Source: DAOTXL01 sp034435455
Lineage (GTDB): Bacteria; Chloroflexota; Anaerolineae; JAAYZQ01
Assembly: GCA_034435455.1 (NCBI GenBank)
Contig: DAOTXL010000123.1
Coordinates: 1-64,000 of the forward strand
Direction: 5' to 3'
Length of the DNA: 64,000 bases
A program made the translations under genes and the position numbers. Shown one piece after another: positions 15,590-23,787 of this stretch (the first letter of the stretch is position 1; every line of letters begins with the position of its first letter). The notes below the pieces were generated by a model, which did no database searches, was not told where the DNA came from, and saw only the letters and a list, made by a program, of their open reading frames with translations.

Positions 15590-18500
15590 CTACGCTTTCT
15601 CCACGTTCACCAGGAACGCTTTATATTCCGGGATCATGGTGTTGGCATCGCCCACATGCGGTGTCAGTTCGTTGGCCGCATCGCCCTTGGCCAGAGCTTC
15701 ATACTCCTCGCCCTGGCCGCCGCCCCAGCCAAAGTGCCAGGGCATGCCCACCTGGTGGACCGTCTTGCCGTTCACCTGGAGGGGCTTGAAGCGCCTGGTG
15801 ACGATAGCCACCGCCTCGATCTCGCCGCGCGCCGATTTGACCTTTACCTTTTCGCCGTTCTTGATCCCCTTCTCTTTGGCCAGCTCCTCGCTCATTTCGA
15901 CGAACATGTCCGGTTGGGCTTCGGCCAGCCATTCCAGCCAGCGGGACATGCCACCCGCCTGCCAGTGCTCCACCACTCGATAGGTAGTGGCCACGATGGG
16001 GAATTTGTCGGGCGTGCCCCAGTTGTCGCCTACCTCCCGGCCTTCGTCGGTCTTCCACACCTTGATCGCGGGGTTGATCGGCTGTTTGGGGTAGAGCAGG
16101 TTGCCCACCGGCGATTCCACCGGCTCATAGTGGGTCGGCAACGGACCTTCGTTCATGGCCGCAAACAACCCCCCCTTGCCGTCGGTGCGCATAATGAACG
16201 GATCCTTGCCGCCGGGGGCGTCGGGCGCTTTGGTCGGCACAAAGTCAGGCACGTCATAGCCCACCCATTTGCCCAGGATCGGCTTGCCCTCGGCATCCTT
16301 GGTGCCCGAATCGGCGTTGGGGTCCCACCAGATCAGCTTGCGCTCCTCATCCCACGGCTTGCCGTTGGGGTCGGCCGAGCAGCGGTTGTAGATGATGCGC
16401 CGGTTGACCGGCCAGGCAAAGCCCCAGTAGGGATAGATGCCCAGGCCGCCGGGGTCTTTTTGGCCACGCCGCTTGGCCGCCGGCAGGGTATTGCCCTCGC
16501 CATCGGGCATCGGGTAGTAATAGCCGCCATAAATCCAGCAGCCACAGGCCGTCTTGCCATCGGCGGTCAGCCGGGCAAAGGTGCTGAACAGGTCGCCCTT
16601 CTTGGCCAGCACGGTCCCCTTGTCGTCCACCAGGTCTTCCACGGCATAGCCGTTCATCTCCCGGGCGACTTTGGTGATGTCTATCAGCTCGCCGACGACC
16701 GGGTGGGTCGGGCCGCCGCCATAGTCCCAGTTCAGGCGCAGGATCGGCTCGGGGAAGGGACCCGGCTCGGCCTGGTACAGCTCTTTGAGCTTGCGGCACA
16801 CCCGGTCCAGGATGTCGTGGTCGGGCAGCGCCTCGCCGGGCGCTTCGGCCACCTTGGACCGCCACTGGATCAACCGCCCACTGGTGACGATGCTGCCCTC
16901 TTTTTCCATGGCGTCGGCTGCCGGCAGGACAAAGACCTCGGTCTTGACCTCGGCCGGGTTGACCCCCGGCGCCCGCCAGAAGGCCACCGTCTCGGTCTGG
17001 AACAGGTCCTGGATCACCAGCCAGTCCAACCGTTCCAACGCTTTGCGCTCCAGGCGGACGTTGGGGCCGCCGACGGCCGGGTTCTGGCCCATGATCCAGC
17101 AGCCTTTGATCTTGCCGGCGTACATCGCCTCAAAGAGGGCGATCCAGTAGTGATTGGCCGCGCTCTCGACCTTGGGCAGATAGTCGTAGGCAAAGCCGTT
17201 GTCGGCTGTAGCGTGTTCGCCCCACCAAGCTTTGAGCAGGCTGGTGATGAACTTGGGACCGTTGCTCCAGTAACCGCCCGACCAGGGGCCACCCGGCTTG
17301 GTCTTGTTCTCGATATATTTGGTCAGGTCCGTGTCGGCCGAGGTCGGGATGGCCAGATAACCGGGCAGCAGGTGGGCCAGCACGCCCTGGTCGGTGGAGC
17401 CCTGCACGTTGCTCTCGCCGCGCAGAGCATTGACGCCGCCGCCGGGCCGGCCGATGTTGCCCAGCAGCAGTTGGACGATGCCCATCGCCCGCACATTCTG
17501 CGAGCCGACGGTGTGCTGCGTCTGGCCCATGGCGTACAGGATGGTGCCCACCCGGTCCGGCGCGCCGGTGCTGGCATACAACTTGTAGGCCGCTTCCAGC
17601 TTGTCCTTGGGGCAACCGGTGATGGCCGACACCGTATCCAGGTCGTAGCGGGCATAGTGCCGCTTCATGATCTGGAAGACGCATTGCGGATCCTGAAGCG
17701 TCTCGTCGCGCAACGCCTTGCCCTCGGCGTCGGTCTGATAGGTCCAGGTCGAACGATCCTTGTACGTGCCAAGGCCATCGCCGTCATCGTCCACAAATCC
17801 GGAGAACAGCCCATCCAGCTCCTCAGGGCCTCTGTAATCGGGGTGGATCAGGTTGGCGGCGTTGGTATAGACCGCCACATATTCTTTGTGGTACAGTTCG
17901 TTGTCTATGACATACTTGATCAGGCCGCCGTAGAAGGCGATGTCGGTGCCGCTGCGGATCGGGACATACAGGTCCGCCTTGGCGGCGCTGCGGGTAAAGC
18001 GGGGGTCCACGACGATCAGTTGCGCTTTGCGCTCCTCACGCGCCTTGTGGATCCAGTTCATCGAGGCCGGGTGGTTCTCCGCCGCGTTGGAGCCGTTGAT
18101 CATGATCACGTCGGCGTTCTTGATGTCCACCCAGTGATTGGTCATGGCACCGCGGCCATACGTGGGGCCGAGACCGGCCACCGTGGAGGAGTGTCATATC
18201 CGGGCCTGGTGTTCCAGGTAGACGATGCCCAGGGCGCGGGCTAACTTGACAGCCAGGTAGCACTCCTCGCTGTTGTTGGCTGCCCCGCCCAGGAAGGCGA
18301 TGGCCTGGGTGCGGTTGACCGTCACCCCCTTGTCGTTCGTCCGCTCAAAGGTCGCATCGCGGGTCTGCTTGATCCGCCTGGCGATCTCGGTGATGACCCA
18401 GTCCCACTCCTTCTCTTCGAACTTGTCGCTGCCCGGCGCCCGGTACAGCGGTTTTCGCAGCCGGCGCGGGCTCTGGGACATGGACCGCACCGAGATCGAC

Positions 18501-18760
18501 TTGGGGTCGAGCGCGCCCCGGTTGGTCGGGTTATCGGGGTCGCCCTCCGAGTTGATGATGTGTCCGTCGGGGCCGGTGGCGATCAGCAAGCCACAGCCAC
18601 AGGAGCAATAGGGGCAGATTGTCGCTGCTTCGCCGATCGGCTTGTGCAGCGGGAACAGGGCCGTGGAGGCTGCCGCCCTGGCAGCAAAACCGGCCGGGAG
18701 AAAGATCCCACCGACGGACGCCCCGGACAGTTTCAAAAAGTCTCGTCGTGATAGATCCAT
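15590..18760 (-). CDS. fdhA: Formate dehydrogenase alpha subunit, selenocysteine-containing, Tat-exported
   Basis: Catalytic Mo/W-bis-MGD subunit of about 1056 residues read through an in-frame TGA at 18196-18194 (residue 189). The text around it, 'YLEHQARI-U-HSSTVAGLGPTYGRG', matches FdnG-type enzymes, where this position is selenocysteine. A SECIS-like hairpin follows. The N-terminus has a Tat signal 'SRRDFLKLSG'; the cluster motif 'CPYCSCGCG' (Cys49, 52, 54, 56) is followed by Asp85 in 'RGALDPKS' where homologues usually have the fourth Cys. Start codon has AGGAGGTGAGAAGAAT. First gene of fdhA-fdhB-fdhI-fdhE. Without selenocysteine decoding the product would be a 188-residue fragment; automatic annotation may split it in two. 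Confidence 0.93.
18160..18196 (-). promoter_or_regulatory. UGA selenocysteine codon and bacterial SECIS hairpin
   Basis: After the TGA, GTGGCC and GGCCCCAC form a stem capped by GGTCTC. The GGTCT of the loop begins 18 nt after the UGA, the same distance and loop motif as in E. coli fdhF. This position and loop are what SelB recognises. Confidence 0.8.
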
Positions 18761-18961
18761 ATTCTTCTCACCTCCTGATGTCTGAACGGAAACGATCCCG
18801 GCTTCCTCAGCCTACCCCCCCCGCCGACCGGCAAACCGGTCGAGACCGTTCGCTGCCCCCGATCCTCCGAACGGTTTCTGCTTGAAGCCGGTTCCAGGCT
18901 TTGGGGAGGACGAGTAGTAACCCATGATGGATGCCCCGTGCAATTACCCTCCTTTCTGTTC

Positions 18962-19006
18962 AAAATAAAAAGAAGATAGACGGCGGCCCGACACAGGCCG
19001 GCCATC
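18962..19006 (-). terminator. Intrinsic terminator downstream of the Moco-type aptamer
   Basis: Minus strand GATGGC-C-GGCC (19006-18996) pairs with GGCC-GCCGTC (18988-18979), followed by the U-rich TATCTTCTTTTTATTTT. It abuts the 3' strand of the aptamer stem P1, a typical expression-platform arrangement. It lies about 200 bp before the fdhA start. Confidence 0.65.
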
Positions 19007-19108
19007 GATCTCCTTTCCAATCCGGGAGGCACAGCCGTTTCCAACTGTACCCTGACGACCTGATCCCCTGGAGCCTTACCGCTCTGTAGGCAAACAGGTT
19101 CGGAGATC
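19007..19108 (-). promoter_or_regulatory. Candidate molybdenum/tungsten cofactor (Moco/Tuco) riboswitch
   Basis: The minus strand can form P1 GATCTCC (19108-19102) with GGAGATC (19013-19007). Inside are ACCTG/CAGGT, the hairpin GCCT/AGGC, and ACAG/CTGT, and the stretches CTCCGA, GGCTCC, AGGTCGTCAGGG and GCCTCCCGGATTGGAAAGG. These resemble, from memory, the conserved segments of the Moco RNA motif. Its place upstream of a Mo/W enzyme operon and of a terminator fits. A covariance-model hit would settle it. Confidence 0.7.
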
Positions 19109-19155
19109 CCCCAGGGACACCCGCGTCCCCAGGCAAGGCTATCATACCACATCCC

Positions 19156-19196
19156 GGCCTGTCTGTAAATAGGGTGATGACCCTATTTTTCAGGCC
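19156..19196. promoter_or_regulatory. Perfect 9-bp dyad upstream of the fdh operon
   Basis: AAATAGGGT (19167-19175), 4-bp spacer, ACCCTATTT (19180-19188), extended by outer GGCCTG/CAGGCC arms. Either an operator for the fdh promoter or the 3' hairpin of the response-regulator gene that ends at 19242; no clear U-tract follows, favouring an operator. Confidence 0.45.
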
Positions 19197-19210
19197 AGAA
19201 CACCTACTAT

Positions 19211-19230
19211 ATTGTGAAATCCTTCACAAT
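19211..19230. promoter_or_regulatory. CRP/FNR-family operator-like palindrome
   Basis: ATTGTGAA-N4-TTCACAAT is a perfect palindrome containing TGTGA-N6-TCACA, the exact CRP half-site arrangement. It lies about 450 bp upstream of the fdhA start and 100 bp upstream of the riboswitch, suitable for an activator of a redox-responsive operon. Confidence 0.6.
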
Positions 19231-19241
19231 TCCCCGTCTGC

Positions 19242-19898
19242 CTACAGATCGATCAACTGCTGACGCAGCGCATACTTGATCACTTCGGCCGTGCTGTGCA
19301 GGTCCAGTTTGGCCATCAGGCTGGTGCGATGGCTGTCCACCGTTTTGGGGCTGATGTGCAGCGTCTCGGCAATCTGCTGATTGGTATAGCCTTCGGCTAT
19401 CAGGATCAGCACCTCCCGCTCCCGGTCGGTGAGGCATTCGTAGCCACTCGCCCGGCCTGCCGCCTGACAGCGGAGATAGGCATCCACTACCAGGCGGGCG
19501 GCCATCGGATGCAGCACCACCCCTCCCTGCCGGATGGCCCGGATCCCTTCGGCCAGATCGGCCCCGGCCGCACGCTTGAGCAGGTATCCCGCCGCACCGA
19601 CCTCCAACGCTTCCAGGACATGTTCGCTATCTTCATACTGGCTGAGGATCAGGACGCGACAATCGGGGCAGTTCTTCACGATGCGCCGGGTGGCTTCTAT
19701 CCCGTTGAGGTGGGGCATGGCGATGTCCATCACCACCACATCCGGCTTGAGTTCCCTGGATTTGCGGACGGCTTCCGGCCCATCGGCGGCCTGGTCAATC
19801 ACTTCGATGTCCCGGTATTCGGCCAGCAGGGACCGCAACCCATCGCGCACAATGGCATGGTCGTCGGCCAACAGGACCCGGATTTTAGCGCTACCCAT
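19242..19898 (-). CDS. NarL/LuxR-family response regulator
   Basis: A 218-residue regulator. The receiver has 'VLLADDHAIVRDGLRSLL', phospho-acceptor Asp in 'VVVMDIAMPHLNG' and Lys in 'GYLLKRAAGAD'. A C-terminal LuxR helix-turn-helix follows, 'LTDREREVLILIAEGYTNQQIAETLHISPKTVDSHR'. The ATG at 19898 has only a weak GAGG upstream. It lies directly upstream of the fdh regulatory region on the same strand, so it may control formate metabolism as NarL does, but no partner kinase is adjacent. Confidence 0.85.
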   Translation of the reverse strand: MGSAKIRVLLADDHAIVRDGLRSLLAEYRDIEVIDQAADGPEAVRKSRELKPDVVVMDIAMPHLNGIEATRRIVKNCPDCRVLILSQYEDSEHVLEALEVGAAGYLLKRAAGADLAEGIRAIRQGGVVLHPMAARLVVDAYLRCQAAGRASGYECLTDREREVLILIAEGYTNQQIAETLHISPKTVDSHRTSLMAKLDLHSTAEVIKYALRQQLIDL

Positions 19899-19966
19899 AG
19901 GAGGTGTCCATCCTCTTCTTTCCCAGGAGTCAACATGCCCGGTGGGGCACCACGATGAATGAAAAT

Positions 19967-20021
19967 GGTAGGGGCAGTCCTCGCGGCTGCCCAGGGGGCA
20001 GGGGCAAGCCCTGCCCCTACC
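19967..20021. repeat. Inverted-repeat intergenic element
   Basis: GGTAGGGGCAG (19967-19977) and CTGCCCCTACC (20011-20021) are perfect inverted arms around a C-rich/G-rich interior that can fold on itself. It occupies the region between the response regulator and tRNA-Gln; otherwise 19899-20082 shows no gene. Confidence 0.5.
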
Positions 20022-20082
20022 GGTCCGCCGTTTATTTTTAAAGGAGAACCGAATTTTACAAGGGCCAGACACCTTCAGGCAA

Positions 20083-20250
20083 TCAGCCTGGATAGTCACA
20101 ACCAGGGAACGGTTGAGCGCCGACCGGTGTTACGCCCCCGTTGACAACGGCCAGTTGGCGCAGAAAACTATTAAAGGCGATCAATTCCTCACGAACTTCT
20201 AGTGTTTGATAGCATGGATTGTATTCATACCGCTGGGGCCACTGTCCACC
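20083..20250 (-). pseudogene. Remnant of a protein-coding gene next to tRNA-Gln
   Basis: The minus strand reads 'RYEYNPCYQTLEVREELIA' and 'AFNSFLRQLAVVNGG' up to a stop at 20083. The stretch is less GC-rich than its surroundings and has protein-like composition, but no start codon or ribosome-binding site is seen and the reading dissolves upstream. It may be the C-terminus of a transposase or other mobile-element protein left beside the tRNA. The family was not recognised with certainty. Confidence 0.3.
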
Positions 20251-20285
20251 CGACGGGCAGGAGGACCGGATGACAGGCCATACCA

Positions 20286-20336
20286 CCGGGCCCGCGGAGA
20301 ACGCATCGATCCTCTCAGCGCTCCCCGCGGGCCCGG
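20286..20336. repeat. 12-bp perfect inverted repeat downstream of tRNA-Gln
   Basis: CCGGGCCCGCGG (20286-20297) and CCGCGGGCCCGG (20325-20336). It begins 15 bp past the tRNA 3' end and could be the tRNA transcript terminator, though no U-tract follows. Confidence 0.4.
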
Positions 20337-20351
20337 CGTGAACCTTTGTGC

Positions 20352-20425
20352 TGGCTGGGGGACAGGGATTCGAACCCCGGTGCCGTGATCCAGAGTCACG
20401 TGTCCTGCCGCTAGACGATCCCCCA
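20352..20425 (-). tRNA. tRNA-Gln (anticodon CTG)
   Basis: A 74-nt cloverleaf including encoded CCA. Acceptor TGGGGGA/TCCCCCA, D-arm TCGTCTAGCGGCAGGAC, anticodon stem CGTGA/TCACG with loop CTCTGGA (anticodon CTG), T-arm with GGTTCGAATCC. It lies 82 bp downstream of glnS on the same strand. Confidence 0.93.
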
Positions 20426-20507
20426 GAGCAAGGCCATTCTAGCACAAAAGCTCCATTATGGCAAATCTGGCCCCAGGCAAGGTGCCCGTCCCTTTCAGCC
20501 GCTATGA

Positions 20508-22193
20508 CTACAACTGCCGTTCGATCCTGGCCCAGGTATCCTTCAGGGTGACCGTCCGATTAAAGACCGGCCTCTCCGGCGTCGAGTCGGGGTCGGTGCA
20601 GAAATAGCCCTGCCTCAGGAACTGATAGCGGCTGCCCGGCGTGGTCCCGGCCAGGCTCGCCTCCACCTTGCAGCCGGTCAGGACCTGCAGAGAATTGGGG
20701 TTGAGGTAGGCTTTGAAGCCCCCCCCCTCTTCTACGTCTCGCAGGTCCGCTTTGGTAAAGAGATACTCGTACAGCCGCACCTCGGCATCCAGGGCATGGG
20801 CCGCCGAAACCCAGTGCAACGTCCCCTGAACCCGCCGCCTATCGGGCGTCCCGCCACCGCGGGATTCCGGGTCGTAGGTGCAGTGCAGTTCCACCACCTC
20901 GCCGCTCCGCTCGTCCTTGACGGCGTTCAGGCAGGTGATATAGTAGGCATGTTTCAGCCGCACCTCCCGGCCTGGGGCCAGCCGGAACCATTTGGGAGGC
21001 GGTTCCTCGCGGAAATCATCCTGTTCAATGTAGAGCACGCGGGAGAAGGGGAGCAACCGGGTGCCCAGGCTCTCATCCTCCGGGTTGTTGATGGCCTCAC
21101 ACTCTTCGACCTGGCCTTCAGGATAGTTGAGGAGAACGACCCGCAGGGGTCGGAGTACGGCCATGACCCGCGGTGCACGCCTGTTCAGGTCTTCGCGAAC
21201 GCAATGCTCCAGCAGGGCAATGTCCACCAGGCTCTCGTTCTTGGACACGCCAATGCGCTCCAAGAAGGTGCGGATGGCCTCAGGCGTGTAGCCGCGCCGC
21301 CGCATCCCGGCGATGGTCGGCATACGCGGATCATCCCAACCGCGGACATGCCCCTCTTCTACCAGTTGGAGCAGGTAGCGCTTGCTCAAGACGGTGTAGC
21401 TCAGATTGAGCCGGGCATATTCGATCTGTCTGGGGTGGAAAATGCCCAATTGCTCGATAAACCAGTCGTACAGCGGGCGATGCTCCTCATACGCCAGGTC
21501 ACACATGGAATGGGTGATCCCTTCGATGGAATCCGATTGGCCGTGGGCCCAGTCGTAGGTGGGATAGATGCACCATTTGGTGCCGGTGCGATGGTGCGGG
21601 ACATGGAGGATGCGGTACATCACCGGATCGCGCAGGTTCATGTTGCCCGACTTCATATCAATCTTGGCCCGCAGGACCTGCTCTCCCTCGGCGAACTCGC
21701 CGGCGCGCATCCGCTCAAAGAGGTCCAGGTTCTCTTCGACAGACCGATTGCGATAGGGGCTTTCCCGGCCCGGTATGCCAAAGCCCCCCCGGTAGGCTTT
21801 GACCTCTTCCGGGCTCAGGCTATCCACGTAGGCCTTGCCCTCCTTGATGAGCTGCACCGCCCATTCGTAGAGCTGATCGTAATAGTCCGAGGCATAGAAC
21901 TCCCGGTCGCCCCAGTCATAGCCCAGCCAGCGGATATCCTCCTTTTGGGCCTCCACATACCTGACCTCTTCTTTGACCGGGTTGGTGTCGTCGAAGCGCA
22001 GGTTGGTCACCCCGCCAAAGTCCTGGGCAACACTGAACTGGATGTTGATGCCCTTGGCATGGCCGATATGCAGGTAACCGTTGGGCTCCGGCGGGAACCG
22101 GGTCCGCACGTAGGTATACCGGCCCGAGGCCAGGTCCTCTTTGATGGCCTGGCGGATGAAATCCTTTGCAGCGATGGCATCCAGATCAATCAT
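20508..22193 (-). CDS. glnS: Glutaminyl-tRNA synthetase
   Basis: A 561-residue class Ic synthetase. It has the HIGH motif in 'FPPEPNGYLHIGHAKG', the KMSKS-like 'VLSKRYLL', 'RFDDTNPVKE' and 'IYPTYDWAHGQSDSIEGITHSMCDLAYEEHRPLY', and the two-barrel GlnRS anticodon-binding domain ('TGCKVEASL', 'FCTDPDS'), which separates it from GluRS. The ATG at 22193 follows GAGGGTGAGT. It charges tRNA-Gln, whose gene lies immediately downstream, and follows gltX by 43 bp. Confidence 0.95.
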   Translation of the reverse strand: MIDLDAIAAKDFIRQAIKEDLASGRYTYVRTRFPPEPNGYLHIGHAKGINIQFSVAQDFGGVTNLRFDDTNPVKEEVRYVEAQKEDIRWLGYDWGDREFYASDYYDQLYEWAVQLIKEGKAYVDSLSPEEVKAYRGGFGIPGRESPYRNRSVEENLDLFERMRAGEFAEGEQVLRAKIDMKSGNMNLRDPVMYRILHVPHHRTGTKWCIYPTYDWAHGQSDSIEGITHSMCDLAYEEHRPLYDWFIEQLGIFHPRQIEYARLNLSYTVLSKRYLLQLVEEGHVRGWDDPRMPTIAGMRRRGYTPEAIRTFLERIGVSKNESLVDIALLEHCVREDLNRRAPRVMAVLRPLRVVLLNYPEGQVEECEAINNPEDESLGTRLLPFSRVLYIEQDDFREEPPPKWFRLAPGREVRLKHAYYITCLNAVKDERSGEVVELHCTYDPESRGGGTPDRRRVQGTLHWVSAAHALDAEVRLYEYLFTKADLRDVEEGGGFKAYLNPNSLQVLTGCKVEASLAGTTPGSRYQFLRQGYFCTDPDSTPERPVFNRTVTLKDTWARIERQL

Positions 22194-22218
22194 ACTCACC
22201 CTCTCGCAAAAACAATTC

Positions 22219-22236
22219 ACAATGGAGAACCATTGT
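22219..22236 (-). promoter_or_regulatory. Short dyad between gltX and glnS
   Basis: ACAATGG (22236-22230 on the minus strand) and CCATTGT (22225-22219) with a 4-base loop, followed by GAATTGTTTTTG. It begins one base after the gltX stop. It may be a weak terminator or processing site. Confidence 0.35.
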
Positions 22237-23718
22237 TCATGTTCCCCCATTCCTCTGAACCAGGGCGGCCAACACCTCGGCCCCTCGCGCGAGCCGGGCC
22301 AGGGTTTTCTCCCGGCCCAACACGGCCATCGTCTCGAACAGCGGGGGCGCTACCTCCTTGCCGGTGATCGCCACGCGGATCAGGCCCAGCAGTTGCCCAC
22401 TTTTCAGCCCCAGTTCCTCGGCCAGAGCACGCAGCGGCGGTTCGATCGTTTCTACCCCAAAGTCCGACGAGGTCGCCAGCACCTCCCTTGCCCGCTGCAT
22501 GGCAACCAGCGATTCGGCCGCCGTCATCTTTTTGCCGACGAGCTTCTCCGGGTCGTAATCGAGCTGTTCTTTGAAGAAAAAATCGGTCCATTCGACCACG
22601 TCGCGCAGCGTCTTGAGCCGCTCCCGGATCAGGGGCACGATGGGCTGTACCTCGGCGGCCGTGGCGGTCAGGCCCGCTTCGGCCAGGAACGGCACCAGCC
22701 GTTCCGCCAGATCGGCGACGTCGAGCTGGCGGATGTAGTAGCCGTTGATCCACTCCAGCCGGTCGTAGGAAAAGCGGGCCGGAGAACTGTTAATCCCCCC
22801 CAGGTCGAACAGGCGGATCAGCTCCTCTCGGGTAAAGATCTCGGTCTTGTCGTCGTAACTCCAGCCGACGCGGGCCAGGTAGTTGACCATCGCTTCCGGC
22901 AGGTAGCCCTGGCGGATAAATTCGCGCACTTCGACGCCGCCGTGGCGCTTGCTCAGCTTGCCCTGGCCGCTGGGGGCCAGGATGAGCGGCAGGTGGGCAT
23001 ACACCGGGATCTCCCAACCGAAGGCCTGGTACAGCAGCACATGCTTGGGCACCGACGACAGCCACTCGTCGCCGCGCATGATATGGCTGATGGCCATCAG
23101 GTGATCATCCACGACGTTGGCCAGGTGGTAGGTAGGGAAGCCGTCGCTCTTGAGCAGCACCAGGTCGTTCAGGGCGCTGTTGTCCACGGTGATGTCGCCG
23201 TACAGCACGTCGTGGAAGCGGGTCTCTCCCTCCAGCGGCACCGCCAGCCGGATCACCGGGACAATGCCCTGAGCTTCATATTCGGCCCGCTGGGCGGCGG
23301 TCAGATAGCGGCAATGGCGGTCGTAGCCGATGTCATCCTTGCTTTCGCGCTGCTGCTGGCGCAGGGCAGCCAGCCGCTCCGGCGGGCAGTAGCAACGATA
23401 GGCATAGCCCTGGTCCACCAGCCACTGAGCATAATGCCGGTACAGGTCCAGCCGCTCCGATTGAAAGTAAGGGCCATAGTCACCGCCGACCTCCGGGCCT
23501 TCATCCCAATCCAACCCCAGCCAGCGCAGGCTGGCCAGCAGGTCGGGCACGGCCTCCGGGTGGTAGCGGCTGCGGTCGGTATCCTCGACCCGCACGATAA
23601 AAGCGCCGCCATGATGGCGGGCAAAAAGCCAGTTAAAGAGCGCCGTCCGCGCCGAGCCGATGTGAAAATAACCGGTCGGGCTGGGCGCAATCCGGACACG
23701 CACCGGTTTGTCGGTCAC
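22237..23718 (-). CDS. gltX: Glutamyl-tRNA synthetase
   Basis: About 493 residues with 'RIAPSPTGYFHIGSARTALFNWLFA', 'RVEDTDRSR', 'CYCPPERL', 'HIMRGDEWLSSVPKH' and the KMSKS-like 'GKLSKRHGG', then an all-helical anticodon-binding domain. The GTG at 23718 has GGAGGGG five bases upstream; another GTG four codons earlier is possible. It has its own promoter and precedes glnS, so glutamate and glutamine charging are both made from one locus. Confidence 0.95.
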   Translation of the reverse strand: MTDKPVRVRIAPSPTGYFHIGSARTALFNWLFARHHGGAFIVRVEDTDRSRYHPEAVPDLLASLRWLGLDWDEGPEVGGDYGPYFQSERLDLYRHYAQWLVDQGYAYRCYCPPERLAALRQQQRESKDDIGYDRHCRYLTAAQRAEYEAQGIVPVIRLAVPLEGETRFHDVLYGDITVDNSALNDLVLLKSDGFPTYHLANVVDDHLMAISHIMRGDEWLSSVPKHVLLYQAFGWEIPVYAHLPLILAPSGQGKLSKRHGGVEVREFIRQGYLPEAMVNYLARVGWSYDDKTEIFTREELIRLFDLGGINSSPARFSYDRLEWINGYYIRQLDVADLAERLVPFLAEAGLTATAAEVQPIVPLIRERLKTLRDVVEWTDFFFKEQLDYDPEKLVGKKMTAAESLVAMQRAREVLATSSDFGVETIEPPLRALAEELGLKSGQLLGLIRVAITGKEVAPPLFETMAVLGREKTLARLARGAEVLAALVQRNGGT

Positions 23719-23756
23719 AAACCCCTCCACAAACTATCGGGATCCAAATCGGCCCA

Positions 23757-23784
23757 AGTATACCACAGTTCCGGCCAGGTGCAA
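23757..23784 (-). promoter_or_regulatory. Promoter of gltX-glnS
   Basis: Minus strand TTGCAC (23784-23779), 16-bp spacer, TATACT (23762-23757), 39 bp before the gltX GTG. Confidence 0.6.
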
Positions 23785-23787
23785 CCT

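Noticed and set aside
18194..18196. TGA in fdhA taken as a frame-breaking mutation (pseudogene)
   Set aside because: It lies exactly at the selenocysteine position, is followed by a SECIS-like hairpin at the canonical distance, and both sides are intact.
15542..18244. A 900-codon open frame on the plus strand opposite fdhA
   Set aside because: It is the mirror of the fdhA coding frame in GC-rich DNA; no ribosome-binding site or recognisable domain, and low-complexity His/Arg/Gly-rich translation.
18773..18930. Small frame MGYYSSSPKPGTGFKQKPFG upstream of fdhA
   Set aside because: The nearest Shine-Dalgarno is too far upstream and the sequence resembles no known FDH accessory peptide; noted only as a possible leader.
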